Assembly (NCBI GenBank): GCA_947396885.1
Contig: OX377204.1
Location: 53,741,139 to 53,805,138, forward strand
Origin: Heligmosomoides polygyrus polygyrus
Lineage: Eukaryota; Nematoda; Chromadorea; Rhabditida; Heligmosomidae
DNA: 64,000 bases
Direction: 5' to 3'
The translations under genes were made by a program, and so were the position numbers. Shown here piece after piece: positions 10,055 to 22,605 of this stretch. Below the pieces are notes generated by a model. The model had not been told where the DNA came from, did not search any database, and worked only from the letters and a program-made list of their open reading frames with translations. Numbering within the stretch: position 1 is the first letter of the stretch; the number at the start of each line of letters is the position of its first letter.

Positions 10055-13000
10055 GCAGCGATGTCCGAGTGGTTAAGGAGATTGACTAGAAATCAATTGG
10101 GCTCTGCCCGCGCAGGTTCGAATCCTGCTCGCTGCGAATCGTTTTGCAATGTTCCGTGATGCGCAGATTGGGGGATGGGAGCTAGCGAGTACACGTACGC
10201 GGTGGTCCGCTAGGAGATGAAGTTCTTCGTGGACGCAATGGGCTCCATGCCTGTCGGCGGTGCTATGCAGCGATGTCCGAGTGGTTAAGGAGATTGACTA
10301 GAAATCAATTGGGCTCTGCCCGCGCAGGTTCGAATCCTGCTCGCTGCGAATCGTTTTGCAATGTTCCGTGATGCGCAGATTGGGGGGATGGGAGCTAGCG
10401 AGTACACGTACGCGCTGGTCCGCTAGGAGATGAAGTTCTTCGTGGACGCAATGGGCTCCATGCCTGTCGGCGGTGCCATGCAGCGATGTCCGAGTGGTTA
10501 AGGAGATTGACTAGAAATCAATTGGGCTCTGCCCGCGCAGGTTCGAATCCTGCTCGCTGCGAATCGTTTTGCAATGTTCCGTGATGCGCAGATTGGGGGG
10601 ATGGGAGCTAGCGAGTACACGTACGCGCTGGTCCGCTAGGAGATGAAGTTCTCCGTGGACGCAATGGGCTCCATGCCTGTCGGCGGTGCTATGCAGCGAT
10701 GTCCGAGTGGTTAAGGAGATTGACTAGAAATCAATTGGGCTCTGCCCGCGCAGGTTCGAATCCTGCTCGCTGCGAATCGTTTTGCAATGTTCCGTGATGC
10801 GCAGATTGGGGGGATGGGAGCTAGCGAGTACACGTACGCGCTGGTCCGCTAGGAGATGAAGTTCTTCGTGGACGCAATGGGCTTGATGCTCGATGCCTGT
10901 CGACGGTGCTATGCAGCGATGTCCGAGTGGTTAAGGAGATTGACTAGAAATCAATTGGGCTCTGCCCGCGCAGGTTCGAATCCTGCTCGCTGCGAATCGT
11001 TTTGCAATGTTCCGTGATGCGCAGATTGGGGGGATGGGAGCTAGCGAGTACACGTACGCGGTGGTCCGCTAGGAGATGAAGTTCTTCGTGGACGCAATGG
11101 GCTCCATGCCTGTCGGCGGTGCTATGCAGCGATGTCCGAGTGGTTAAGGAGACGGACTCGAAATCAATTGGGCTCTGCCCGCGCAGGTTCGAATCCTGCT
11201 CGCTGCGAATCGTTTTGCAATGTTCCGTGATGCTCAGATTGGGGGATGGGAGCTAGCGAGTACACGTACGCGGTGGTCCGCTAGGAGATGAAGTTCTTCG
11301 TGGACGCAATGGGCTCCATGCCTGTCGACGGTGCTATGCAGCGATGTCCGAGTGGTTAAGGAGATTGACTAGAAATCAATTGGGCTCTGCCCGCGCAGGT
11401 TCGAATCCTGCTCGCTGCGAATCGTTTTGCAATGTTCCGTGATGCGCAGATTGGGGGATGGGAGCTAGCGAGTACACGTACGCGGTGGTCCGCTAGGAGA
11501 TGAAGTTCTTCGTGGACGCAATGGGCTCCATGCCTGTCGGCGGTGCTATGCAGCGATGTCCGAGTGGTTAAGGAGATTGACTAGAAATCAATTGGGCTCT
11601 GCCCGCGCAGGTTCGAATCCTGCTCGCTGCGAATCGTTTTGCAATGTTCCGTGATGCGCAGATTGGGGGGATGGGAGCTAGCGAGTACACGTACGCGCTG
11701 GTCCGCTAGGAGATGAAGTTCTTCGTGGACGCAATGGGCTCCATGCCTGTCGGCGGTGCCATGCAGCGATGTCCGAGTGGTTAAGGAGATTGACTAGAAA
11801 TCAATTGGGCTCTGCCCGCGCAGGTTCGAATCCTGCTCGCTGCGAATCGTTTTGCAATGTTCCGTGATGCGCAGATTGGGGGGATGGGAGCTAGCGAGTA
11901 CACGTACGCGCTGGTCCGCTAGGAGATGAAGTTCTCCGTGGACGCAATGGGCTCCATGCCTGTCGGCGGTGCTATGCAGCGATGTCCGAGTGGTTAAGGA
12001 GATTGACTAGAAATCAATTGGGCTCTGCCCGCGCAGGTTCGAATCCTGCTCGCTGCGAATCGTTTTGCAATGTTCCGTGATGCGCAGATTGGGGGGATGG
12101 GAGCTAGCGAGTACACGTACGCGCTGGTCCGCTAGGAGATGAAGTTCTTCGTGGACGCAATGGGCTTGATGCTCGATGCCTGTCGACGGTGCTATGCAGC
12201 GATGTCCGAGTGGTTAAGGAGATTGACTAGAAATCAATTGGGCTCTGCCCGCGCAGGTTCGAATCCTGCTCGCTGCGAATCGTTTTGCAATGTTCCGTGA
12301 TGCGCAGATTGGGGGATGGGAGCTAGCGAGTACACGTACGCGGTGGTCCGCTAGGAGATGAAGTTCTTCGTGGACGCAATGGGCTCCATGCCTGTCGGCG
12401 GTGCTATGCAGCGATGTCCGAGTGGTTAAGGAGATCGACTAGAAATCAATTGCGCTCTGCCCGCGCAGGTTCGAATCCTGCTCGCTGCGAATCGTTTTGC
12501 AATGTTCCGTGATGCGCAGATTGGGGGGATGGGAGCTAGCGAGTACACGTACGCGCTGGTCCGCTAGGAGATGAAGTTCTTCGTGGACGCAATGGGCTTG
12601 ATGCTCGATGCCTGTCGACGGTGCTATGCAGCGATGTCCGAGTGGTTAAGGAGATTGACTAGAAATCAATTGGGCTCTGCCCGCGCAGGTTCGAATCCTG
12701 CTCGCTGCGAATCGTTTTGCAATGTTCCGTGATGCGCAGATTGGGGGATGGGAGCTAGCGAGTACACGTACGCGGTGGTCCGCTAGGAGATGAAGTTCTT
12801 CGTGGACGCAATGGGCTCCATGCCTGTCGGCGGTGCTATGCAGCGATGTCCGAGTGGTTAAGGAGATTGACTAGAAATCAATTGGGCTCTGCCCGCGCAG
12901 GTTCGAATCCTGCTCGCTGCGAATCGTTTTGCAATGTTCCGTGATGCGCAGATTGGGGGGATGGGAGCTAGCGAGTACACGTACGCGCTGGTCCGCTAGG

Positions 13001-15063
13001 AGATGAAGTTCTTCGTGGACGCAATGGGCTCCATGCCTGTCGGCGGTGCCATGCAGCGATGTCCGAGTGGTTAAGGAGATTGACTAGAAATCAATTGGGC
13101 TCTGCCCGCGCAGGTTCGAATCCTGCTCGCTGCGAATCGTTTTGCAATGTTCCGTGATGCGCAGATTGGGGGGATGGGAGCTAGCGAGTACACGTACGCG
13201 CTGGTCCGCTAGGAGATGAAGTTCTTCGTGGACGCAATGGGCTCCATGCCTGTCGGCGGTGCTATGCAGCGATGTCCGAGTGGTTAAGGAGATTGACTAG
13301 AAATCAATTGGGCTCTGCCCGCGCAGGTTCGAATCCTGCTCGCTGCGAATCGTTTTGCAATGTTCCGTGATGCGCAGATTGGGGGGATGGGAGCTAGCGA
13401 GTACACGTACGCGCTGGTCCGCTAGGAGATGAAGTTCTTCGTGGACGCAATGGGCTCCATGCCTGTCGACGGTGCTATGCAGCGATGTCCGAGTGGTTAA
13501 GGAGATTGACTAGAAATCAATTGGGCTCTGCCCGCGCAGGTTCGAATCCTGCTCGCTGCGAATCGTTTTGCAATGTTCCGTGATGCGCAGATTGGGGGGA
13601 TGGGAGCTAGCGAGTACACGTACGCGGTGGTCCGCTAGGAGATGAAGTTCTTCGTGGACGCAATGGGCTCCATGCCTGTCGGCGGTGCTATGCAGCGATG
13701 TCCGAGTGGTTAAGGAGATTGACTCGAAATCAATTGGGCTCTGCCCGCGCAGGTTCGAATCCTGCTCGCTGCGAATCGTTTTGCAATGTTCCGTGATGCG
13801 CAGATTGGGGGGATGGGAGCTAGCGAGTACACGCACGCGCTGGTCCGCTAAGAGATGAAGTTCTTCGTGGACGCAATGGGCTTGATGCTCGATGCCTGTC
13901 GACGGTGCTATGCAGCGATGTCCGAGTGGTTAAGGAGATTGACTAGAAATCAATTGGGCTCTGCCCGCGCAGGTTCGAATCCTGCTCGCTGCGAATCGTT
14001 TTGCAATGTTCCGTGATGCGCAGATTGGGGGATGGGAGCTAGCGAGTACACGTACGCGGTGGTCCGCTAGGAGATGAAGTTCTTCGTGGACGCAATGGGC
14101 TCCATGCCTGTCGGCGGTGCTATGCAGCGATGTCCGAGTGGTTAAGGAGATTGACTAGAAATCAATTGGGCTCTGCCCGCGCAGGTTCGAATCCTGCTCG
14201 CTGCGAATCGTTTTGCAATGTTCCGTGATGCGCAGATTGGGGGGATGGGAGCTAGCGAGTACACGTACGCGCTGGTCCGCTAGGAGATGAAGTTCTTCGT
14301 GGACGCAATGGGCTCCATGCCTGTCGGCGGTGCCATGCAGCGATGTCCGAGTGGTTAAGGAGATTGACTAGAAATCAATTGGGCTCTGCCCGCGCAGGTT
14401 CGAATCCTGCTCGCTGCGAATCGTTTTGCAATGTTCCGTGATGAGCAGATTGGGGGGATGGGAGCTAGCGAGTACACGTACGCGCTGGTCCGCTAGGAGA
14501 TGAAGTTCTCCGTGGACGCAATGGGCTCCATGCCTGTCGGCGGTGCTATGCAGCGATGTCCGAGTGGTTAAGGAGATTGACTAGAAATCAATTGGGCTCT
14601 GCCCGCGCAGGTTCGAATCCTGCTCGCTGCGAATCGTTTTGCAATGTTCCGTGATGCGCAGATTGGGGGGATGGGAGCTAGCGAGTACACGTACGCGCTG
14701 GTCCGCTAGGAGATGAAGTTCTTCGTGGACGCAATGGGCTTGATGCTCGATGCCTGTCGACGGTGCTATGCAGCGATGTCCGAGTGGTTAAGGAGATTGA
14801 CTAGAAATCAATTGGGCTCTGCCCGCGCAGGTTCGAATCCTGCTCGCTGCGAATCGTTTTGCAATGTTCCGTGATGCGCAGATTGGGGGATGGGAGCTAG
14901 CGAGTACACGTACGCGGTGGTCCGCTTGGAGATGAAGTTCTTCGTGGACGCAATGGGCTCCATGCCTGTCTGCGGTGCTATGCAGCGATGTCCGAGTGGT
15001 TAAGGAGATTGACTCGAAATCAATTGGGCTCTGCCCGCGCAGGTTCGAATCCTGCTCGCTGCG
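10055..15063 (+). tRNA. tRNA-Ser array segment 3 (24 genes)
   Basis: Gene starts, each 82 nt. AGA: 10055, 10267, 10480, 10693, 10913, 11338, 11550, 11763, 11976, 12196, 12408, 12628, 12840, 13053, 13266, 13479, 13912, 14124, 14337, 14550, 14770. CGA: 11126, 13692, 14982. This is the most AGA-biased part. A module of about five units, marked by a GGTGCCATG flank at 10480, 11763, 13053 and 14337, repeats at offsets of about 1283-1290 bp. 11126 is a double-mismatch CGA; 12408 is the last double-hit AGA. Confidence 0.96.
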
Positions 15064-15194
15064 AATCGTTTTGCAATGTTCCGTGATGCGCAGATTGGGG
15101 GGATGGGAGCTAGCGAGTACACGTACGCGCTGGTCCGCTAGGAGATGAAGTTCTTCGTGGACGCAATGGGCTCCATGCCTGTCGGCGGTGCTAT

Positions 15195-15276
15195 GCAGCG
15201 ATGTCCGAGTGGTTAAGGAGATTGACTCGAAATCAATTGGGCTCTGCCCGCGCAGGTTCGAATCCTGCCCGCTGCG
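15195..15276 (+). tRNA. tRNA-Ser(CGA) with C66 acceptor mismatch
   Basis: The 3' acceptor strand begins CCGCTGC, so A7 faces C66 at the base of the stem. It is unique; the rest is canonical. Probably a mild defect. Confidence 0.8.
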
Positions 15277-15407
15277 AATCGTTTTGCAATGTTCCGTGAT
15301 GCGCAGATTGGGGGGATGGGAGCTAGCGAGTACACGTACGCGGTGGTCCGCTAGGAGATGAAGTTCTTCGTGGACGCAATGGGCTCCATGCCTGTCGGCG
15401 GTGCTAT

Positions 15408-15489
15408 GCAGCGATGTCCGAGTGGTTAAGGAGATTGACTCGAAATCAAGTGGGCTCTGCCCGCGCAGGTTCGAATCCTGCTCGCTGCG
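15408..15489 (+). tRNA. tRNA-Ser(CGA) with G43 stem change
   Basis: The 3' anticodon stem reads TCAAG, so A27 faces G43 at the outermost pair. It is unique and probably tolerable. Confidence 0.8.
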
Positions 15490-16051
15490 AATCGTTTTGC
15501 AATGTTCCGTGATGCGCAGATTGGGGGATGGGAGCTAGCGAGTACACGTACGCGCTGGTCCGCTAGGAGATGAAGTTCTTCGTGGACGCAATGGGCTCCA
15601 TGCCTGTCGGCATTGCTATGCAGCGATGTCCGAGTGGTTAAGGAGATTGACTAGAAATCAATTGGGCTCTGCCCGCGCAGGTTCGAATCCTGCTCGCTGC
15701 GAATCGTTTTGCAATGTTCCGTGATGCGCAGATTGGGGGATGGGAGCTAGCGAGTACACGCACGCGGTGGTCCGCTAGGAGATGAAGTTCTTCGTGGACG
15801 CAATGGGCTCCATGCCTGTCGGCATTGCTATGCAGCGATGTCCGAGTGGTTAAGGAGATCGACTAGAAATCAATTGGGCTCTGCCCGCGCAGGTTCGAAT
15901 CCTGCTCGCTGCGAATCGTTTTGCAATGTTCCGTGATGCGCAGATTGGTGGGATGGGAGCTAGCGAGTACACGTACGCGCTGATCCGCTAGGAGATGAAG
16001 TTCTTCGTGGACGCAATGGGCTTCATGCTCGATGCCTGTCGACGGTGCTAT

Positions 16052-16133
16052 GCAGAGATGTCCGAGTGGTTAATGAGATTGACTAGAAATCAATTGGGCT
16101 CTGCCCGCGCAGGTTCGAATCCTGCTCGCTGCG
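16052..16133 (+). tRNA. tRNA-Ser(AGA) with A5 and T23 mismatches
   Basis: The acceptor strand is GCAGAGA, so A5 faces G68, and the D stem 3' strand is TGA instead of GGA, so C12 faces T23. The same pair of changes is at 16909 and 17561. The two preceding units at 15832 and 16689 are also related, giving offsets of 857 and 652 bp. With one acceptor and one D-stem mismatch, these three are probable pseudogenes that still have intact B boxes and terminators. Confidence 0.83.
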
Positions 16134-16688
16134 AATCGTTTTGCAATGTTCCGTGATGCGCAGATTGGGGGGATGGCAGCTAGCGAGTACACGTACGCGG
16201 TGGTCCGCTAGGAGATGAAGTTCTTCGTGGACGCAATGGGCTCCATGCCTGTCGGCGGTGCTATGCAGCGATGTCCGAGTGGTTAAGGAGATTGACTCGA
16301 AATCAATTGGGCTCTGCCCGCGCAGGTTCGAATCCTGCTCGCTGCGAATCGTTTTGCAATGTTCCGTGATGCGCAGATTGGGGGATGGGAGCTAGCGGGT
16401 ACACGTACGCGGTGGTCCGCTAGGAGATGAAGTTCTTCGTGGACGCAATGGGCACCATGCCTGTCGGCGGTGCTATGCAGCGATGTCCGAGTGGTTAAGG
16501 AGATTGACTAGAAATCAATTGGGCTCTGCCCGCGCAGGTTCGAATCCTGCTCGCTGCGAATCGTTTTGCAATGTTCCGTGATGCGCAGATTGGGGGATGG
16601 GAGCTAGCGAGTACACGCACGCGGTGGTCCGCTAGGAGATGAAGTTCTTCGTGGACGCAATGGGCTCCATGCCTGTCGGCATTGCTAT

Positions 16689-16770
16689 GCAGCGATGTCC
16701 GAGTGGTTAAGGAGATCGACTAGAAATCAGTTGGGCTCTGCCCGCGCAGGTTCGAATCCTGCTCGCTGCG
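16689..16770 (+). tRNA. tRNA-Ser(AGA) with C29 and G42
   Basis: It shares the C29-A41 mismatch with 15832, 857 bp upstream, and adds G42, which turns the T28-A42 pair into T-G. The variable arm is normal. The anticodon stem is weakened. Confidence 0.8.
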
Positions 16771-19714
16771 AATCGTTTTGCAATGTTCCGTGATGCGCAG
16801 ATTGGTGGGATGGGAGCTAGCGAGTACACGTACGCGCTGATCCGCTAGGAGATGAAGTTCTTCGTGGACGCAATGGGCTTCATGCTCGATGCCTGTCGAC
16901 GGTGCTATGCAGAGATGTCCGAGTGGTTAATGAGATTGACTAGAAATCAATTGGGCTCTGCCCGCGCAGGTTCGAATCCTGCTCGCTGCGAATCGTTTTG
17001 CAATGTTCCGTGATGCGCAGATTGGGGGGATGGGAGCTAGCGAGTACACGTACGCGCTGGTCCGCTAGGAGATGAAGTTCTTCGTGGACGCAATGGGCTT
17101 GATGCTCGATGCCTGTCGACGGTGCTATGCAGCGATGTCCGAGTGGTTAAGGAGATTGACTAGAAATCAATTGGGCTCTGCCCGCGCAGGTTCGAATCCT
17201 GCTCGCTGCGAATCGTTTTGCAATGTTCCGTGATGGGCAGATTGGGGGATGGCAGCTAGCGAGTACACGTACGCGGTGGTCCGCTAGGAGATGAAGTTCT
17301 TCGTGGACGCAATGGGCTCCATGCCTGTCGGCGGTGCTATGCAGCGATGTCCGAGTGGTTAAGGAGATTGACTCGAAATCAATTGGGCTCTGCCCGCGCA
17401 GGTTCGAATCCTGCTCGCTGCGAATCGTTTTGCAATGTTCCGTGATGCGCAGATTGGTGGGATGGGAGCTAGCGAGTACACGTACGCGCTGATCCGCTAG
17501 GAGATGAAGTTCTTCGTGGACGCAATGGGCTTCATGCTCGATGCCTGTCGACGGTGCTATGCAGAGATGTCCGAGTGGTTAATGAGATTGACTAGAAATC
17601 AATTGGGCTCTGCCCGCGCAGGTTCGAATCCTGCTCGCTGCGAATCGTTTTGCAATGTTCCGTGATGCGCAGATTGGGGGGATGGGAGCTAGCGAGTACA
17701 CGTACGCGGTGGTCCGCTAGGAGATGAAGTTCTTCGTGGACGCAATGGGCTCCATGCCTGTCGGCGGTGCTATGCAGCGATGTCCGAGTGGTTAAGGAGA
17801 TTGACTCGAAATCAATTGGGCTCTGCCCGCGCAGGTTCGAGTCCTGCTCGCTGCGAATCGTTTTGCAATGTTCCGTGATGCGCAGATTGGGGGGATGGGA
17901 GCTAGCGAGTACACGCACGCGCTGGTCCGCTAAGAGATGAAGTTCTTCGTGGACGCAATGGGCTTGATGCTCGATGCCTGTCGACGGTGCTATGCAGCGA
18001 TGTCCGAGTGGTTAAGGAGATTGACTAGAAATCAATTGGGCTCTGCCCGCGCAGGTTCGAATCCTGCTCGCTGCGAATCGTTTTGCAATGTTCCGTGATG
18101 GGCAGATTGGGGGATGGGAGCTAGCGAGTGCACGTACGCGGTGGTCCGCTAGGAGATGAAGTTCTTCGTGGACGCAATGGGCTCCATGCCTGTCGGCGGT
18201 GCTATGCAGCGATGTCCGAGTGGTTAAGGAGATTGACTCGAAATCAATTGGGCTCTGCCCGCGCAGGTTCGAATCCTGCTCGCTGCGAATCGTTTTGCAA
18301 TGTTCCGTGATGCGCAGATTGGGGGATGGGAGCTAGCGAGTACACGTACGCGGTGGTCCGCTAGGAGATGAAGTTCTTCGTGGACGCAATGGGCTCCATG
18401 CCTGTCGGCGGTGCTATGCAGCGATGTCCGAGTGGTTAAGGAGATTGACTAGAAATCAATTGGGCTCTGCCCGCGCAGGTTCGAATCCTGCTCGCTGCGA
18501 ATCGTTTTGCAATGTTCCGTGATGCGCAGATTGGGGGGATGGGAGCTAGCGAGTACACGTACGCACTGGTCCGCTAGGAGATGAAGTTCTTCGTGGACGC
18601 AATGGGCTTGATGCTCGATGCCTGTCGACGGTGCTATGCAGCGATGTCCGAGTGGTTAAGGAGATTGACTCGAAATCAATTGGGCTCTGCCCGCGCAGGT
18701 TCGAATCCTGCTCGCTGCGAATCGTTTTGCAATGTTCCGTGATGCGCAGATTGGGGGGATGGGAGCTAGCGAGTACACGTACGCGGTGATCCGCTAGGAG
18801 ATGAAGTTCTTCGTGGACACAATGGGCTTGATGCTCGATGCCTGTCGACGGTGCTATGCAGCGATGTCCGAGTGGTTAAGGAGATTGACTAGAAATCAAT
18901 TGGGCTCTGCCCGCGCAGGTTCGAATCCTGCTCGCTGCGAATCGTTTTCCAATGTTCCGTGATGCGCAGATTGGGGGGATGGGAGCTAGCGAGTACACGT
19001 ACGCACTGGTCCGCTAGGAGATGAAGTTCTTCGTGGACGCAATGGGCTTGATGCTCGATGCCTGTCGACGGTGCTATGCAGCGATGTCCGAGTGGTTAAG
19101 GAGATTGACTAGAAATCAATTGGGCTCTGCCCGCGCAGGTTCGAATCCTGCTCGCTGCGAATCGTTTTGCAATGTTCCGTGATGCGCAGATTGGGGGATT
19201 GGAGCTAGCGAGTACACGTACGCGGTGGTCCGCTAGGAGATGAAGTTCTTCGTGGACGCAATGGGCTCCATGCCTGTCGGCGGTGCTATGCAGCGATGTC
19301 CGAGTGGTTAAGGAGATTGACTCGAAATCAATTGGGCTCTGCCCGCGCAGGTTCGAATCCTGCTCGCTGCGAATCGTTTTCCAATGTTCCGTGATGCGCA
19401 GATTGGGGGATTGGAGCTAGCGAGTACACGTACGCGGTGGTCCGCTAGGAGATGAAGTTCTTCGTGGACGCAATGGGCTCCATGCCTGTCGGCGGTGCTA
19501 TGCAGCGATGTCCGAGTGGTTAAGGAGATTGACTCGAAATCAATTGGGCTCTGCCCGCGCAGGTTCGAATCCTGCTCGCTGCGAATCGTTTTGCAATGTT
19601 CCGTGATGCGCAGATTGGGGGGATGGGAGCTAGCGAGTACACGTACGCACTGGTCCGCTAGGAGATGAAGTTCTTCGTGGACACAATGGGCTCCATGCCT
19701 GTCGGCGGTGCTAT

Positions 19715-19796
19715 GCAGCGATGTCCGAGTGGTTAGGGAGATTGACTAGAAATCAATTGGGCTCTGCCCGCGCAGGTTCGAATCCTGCTCGCTGCG
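19715..19796 (+). tRNA. tRNA-Ser(AGA) G22 subfamily, first copy
   Basis: The D arm reads TTAGGGA instead of TTAAGGA: A22 is replaced by G. D-stem pairs 10-25, 11-24 and 12-23 remain, so the tRNA should fold. I count 40 such copies, all AGA, all right of 19.7 kb and spread to the window end. It looks like a sequence family that arose once and then expanded. Confidence 0.88.
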
Positions 19797-20145
19797 AATC
19801 GTTTTGCAATGTTCCGTGATGCGCAGATTGGGGGATGGGAGCTAGCGAGTACACGTACGCGGTGGTCCGCTAGGAGATGAAGTTCTTCGTGGACGCAATG
19901 GGCTTGATGCTCGATGCCTGTCGACGGTGCTATGCAGCGATGTCCGAGTGGTTAAGGAGATTGACTAGAAATCAATTGGGCTCTGCCCGCGCAGGTTCGA
20001 ATCCTGCTCGCTGCGAATCGTTTTGCAATGTTCCGTGATGCGCAGATTGGGGGATGGGAGCTAGCGAGTACACGTACGCGGTGGTCCGCTAGGAGATGAA
20101 GTTCTTCGTGGACGCAATGGGCTCCATGCCTGTCGGCGGTGCTAT

Positions 20146-20227
20146 GCAGCGATGTCCGAGTGGTTAAGGAGATAGACTCGAAATCAATTGGGCTCTGCCC
20201 GCGCAGGTTCGAATCCTGCTCGCTGCG
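20146..20227 (+). tRNA. tRNA-Ser(CGA) with A29 mismatch
   Basis: The anticodon stem 5' strand is ATAGA, so A29 faces A41 in mid-stem. It is the only copy with this change and hits the position also damaged as C29 and G29 elsewhere. Confidence 0.8.
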
Positions 20228-21230
20228 AATCGTTTTGCAATGTTCCGTGATGCGCAGATTGGGGGGATGGGAGCTAGCGAGTACACGTACGCGGTGATCC
20301 GCTAGGAGATGAAGTTCTTCGTGGACACAATGGGCTCCATGCCTGTCGGCGGTGCTATGCAGCGATGTCCGAGTGGTTAAGGAGATTGACTCGAAATCAA
20401 TTGGGCTCTGCCCGCGCAGGTTCGAGTCCTGCTCGCTGCGAATCGTTTTGCAATGTTCCGTGATGCGCAGATTGGGGGGATGGGAGCTAGCGAGTACACG
20501 CACGCGCTGGTCCGCTAGGAGATGAAGTTCTTCGTGGACGCAATGGGCTTGATGCTCGATGCCTGTCGGCGGTGCTATGCAGCGATGTCCGAGTGGTTAG
20601 GGAGATTGACTAGAAATCAATTGGGCTCTGCCCGCGCAGGTTCGAATCCTGCTCGCTGCGAATCGTTTTGCAATGTTCCGTGATGCGCAGATTGGGGGAT
20701 TGGAGCTAGCGAGTACACGTACGCGGTGGTCCGCTAGGAGATGAAGTTCTTCCTGGACGCAATGGGCTCCATGCCTGTCGGCGGTGCTATGCAGCGATGT
20801 CCGAGTGGTTAAGGAGATTGACTCGAAATCAATTGGGCTCTGCCCGCGCAGGTTCGAATCCTGCTCGCTGCGAATCGTTTTCCAATGTTCCGTGATGCGC
20901 AGATTGGGGGGATGGGAGCTAGCGAGTACACGTACGCACTGGTCCGCTAGGAGATGAAGTTCTTCGTGGACGCAATGGGCTTGATGCTCGATGCCTGTCG
21001 GCGGTGCTATGCAGCGATGTCCGAGTGGTTAGGGAGATTGACTAGAAATCAATTGGGCTCTGCCCGCGCAGGTTCGAATCCTGCTCGCTGCGAATCGTTT
21101 TGTAATGTTCCGTGATGCGCAGATTGGGGGGATGGGAGCTAGCGAGTACACGTACGCACTGGTCCGCTAGGAGATGAAGTTCTTCGTGGACGCAATGGGC
21201 TTGATGCTCGATGCCTGTCGGCGGTGCTAT

Positions 21231-21312
21231 GCAGCGATGTCCGAGTGGTTAGGGAGATTGACTAGAAATCAATTGGGCTCTGCCCGCGCAGGTTGGAATC
21301 CTGCTCGCTGCG
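21231..21312 (+). tRNA. tRNA-Ser(AGA) with broken B box (G56)
   Basis: The T loop reads TTGGAAT, so invariant C56 is G. This removes the G19-C56 tertiary pair and changes the most critical base of the B box, so TFIIIC binding should drop sharply. The copy also has G22. Probable transcriptionally weak pseudogene. Confidence 0.82.
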
Positions 21313-22523
21313 AATCGTTTTGCAATGTTCCGTGATGCGCAGATTGGGGGATTGGAGCTAGCGAGTACACGTACGCGGTGGTCCGCTAGGAGATGAAGTT
21401 CTTCCTGGACGCAATGGGCTCCCTGCCTGTCGGCGGTGCTATGCAGCGATGTCCGAGTGGTTAAGGAGATTGACTCGAAATCAATTGGGCTCTGCCCGCG
21501 CAGGTTCGAATCCTGCTCGCTGCGAATCGTTTTCCAATGTTCCGTGATGCGCAGATTGGGGGGATGGGAGCTAGCGAGTACACGTACGCACTGGTCCGCT
21601 AGGAGATGAAGTTCTTCGTGGACGCAATGGGCTTGATGCTCGATGCCTGTCGGCGGTGCTATGCAGCGATGTCCGAGTGGTTAGGGAGATTGACTAGAAA
21701 TCAATTGGGCTCTGCCCGCGCAGGTTCGAATCCTGCTCGCTGCGAATCGTTTTGTAATGTTCCGTGATGCGCAGATTGGGGGATGGGAGCTAGCGAGTAC
21801 ACGTACGCGCTGGTCCGCTAGGAGATGAAGTTCTTCGTCTACGCAATGGGCTTGATGCTCGATGACTGTCGACGGTGCTATGCAGCGATGTCCGAGTGGT
21901 TAAGGAGATTGACTAGAAATCAATTGGGCTCTGCCCGCGCAGGTTCGAATCCTGCTCGCTGCGAATCGTTTTATAATGTTCCGTGGTGCGCAGATTGGGG
22001 ATGGGAGCTAGCGAGTACACGCACGCGGTGGTCCGCTAGGAGATGAAGTTCTTCGTGGACGCAATGGGCTCCATGCCTGTCGGCGGTGCTATGCAGCGAT
22101 GTCCGAGTGGTTAAGGAGATTGACTCGAAATCAATTGGGCTCTGCCCGCGCAGGTTCGAATCCTGCTCGCTGCGAATCGTTTTGCAATGTTCCGTGATGC
22201 GCAGATTGGGGGATGGGAGCTAGCGAGTACACGTACGCGCTGGTCCGCTAGGAGATGAAGTTCTTCGTCTACGCAATGGGCTTGATGCTCGATGCCTGTC
22301 GACGGTGCTATGCAGCGATGTCCGAGTGGTTAAGGAGATTGACTAGAAATCAATTGGGCTCTGCCCGCGCAGGTTCGAATCCTGCTCGCTGCGAATCGTT
22401 TTGCAATGCTCCGTGGTGCGCAGATTGGGGGATGGGAGCTAGCGAGTACACGCACGCGGTGGTCCGCTAGGAGATGAAGTTCTTCGTGGACGCAATGGGC
22501 TCCATGCCTGTCGGCGGTGCTAT

Positions 22524-22605
22524 GCAACGATGTCCGAGTGGTTAAGGAGATTGACTCGAAATCAATTGGGCTCTGCCCGCGCAGGTTCGAATCCTGCTCG
22601 CTGCG
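22524..22605 (+). tRNA. tRNA-Ser(CGA) with A4 acceptor mismatch
   Basis: The acceptor strand is GCAACGA, so A4 faces C69. The only other copy with this change is 24902, exactly 2378 bp away, marking a block duplication. Confidence 0.83.

Larger units (their letters stand above)
15195..20015 (+). tRNA. tRNA-Ser array segment 4 (23 genes)
   Basis: Gene starts, each 82 nt. AGA: 15620, 15832, 16052, 16477, 16689, 16909, 17129, 17561, 17994, 18418, 18858, 19078, 19715, 19934. CGA: 15195, 15408, 16265, 17341, 17774, 18206, 18638, 19290, 19502. This is a transition zone: some spacers read GGCATTGCTATG before the gene (15620, 15832, 16689), and 16052, 16909 and 17561 share two stem mutations. 17774 has a G59 T-loop change still compatible with the B box. 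19715 is the first copy with G22. Confidence 0.96.

Noticed and set aside
21825..22046. 71-73 codon sense ORFs starting in the spacer
   Set aside because: They translate spacer plus tRNA-Ser. They recur because the unit recurs, and copies without the GTCTAC change lack the frame.
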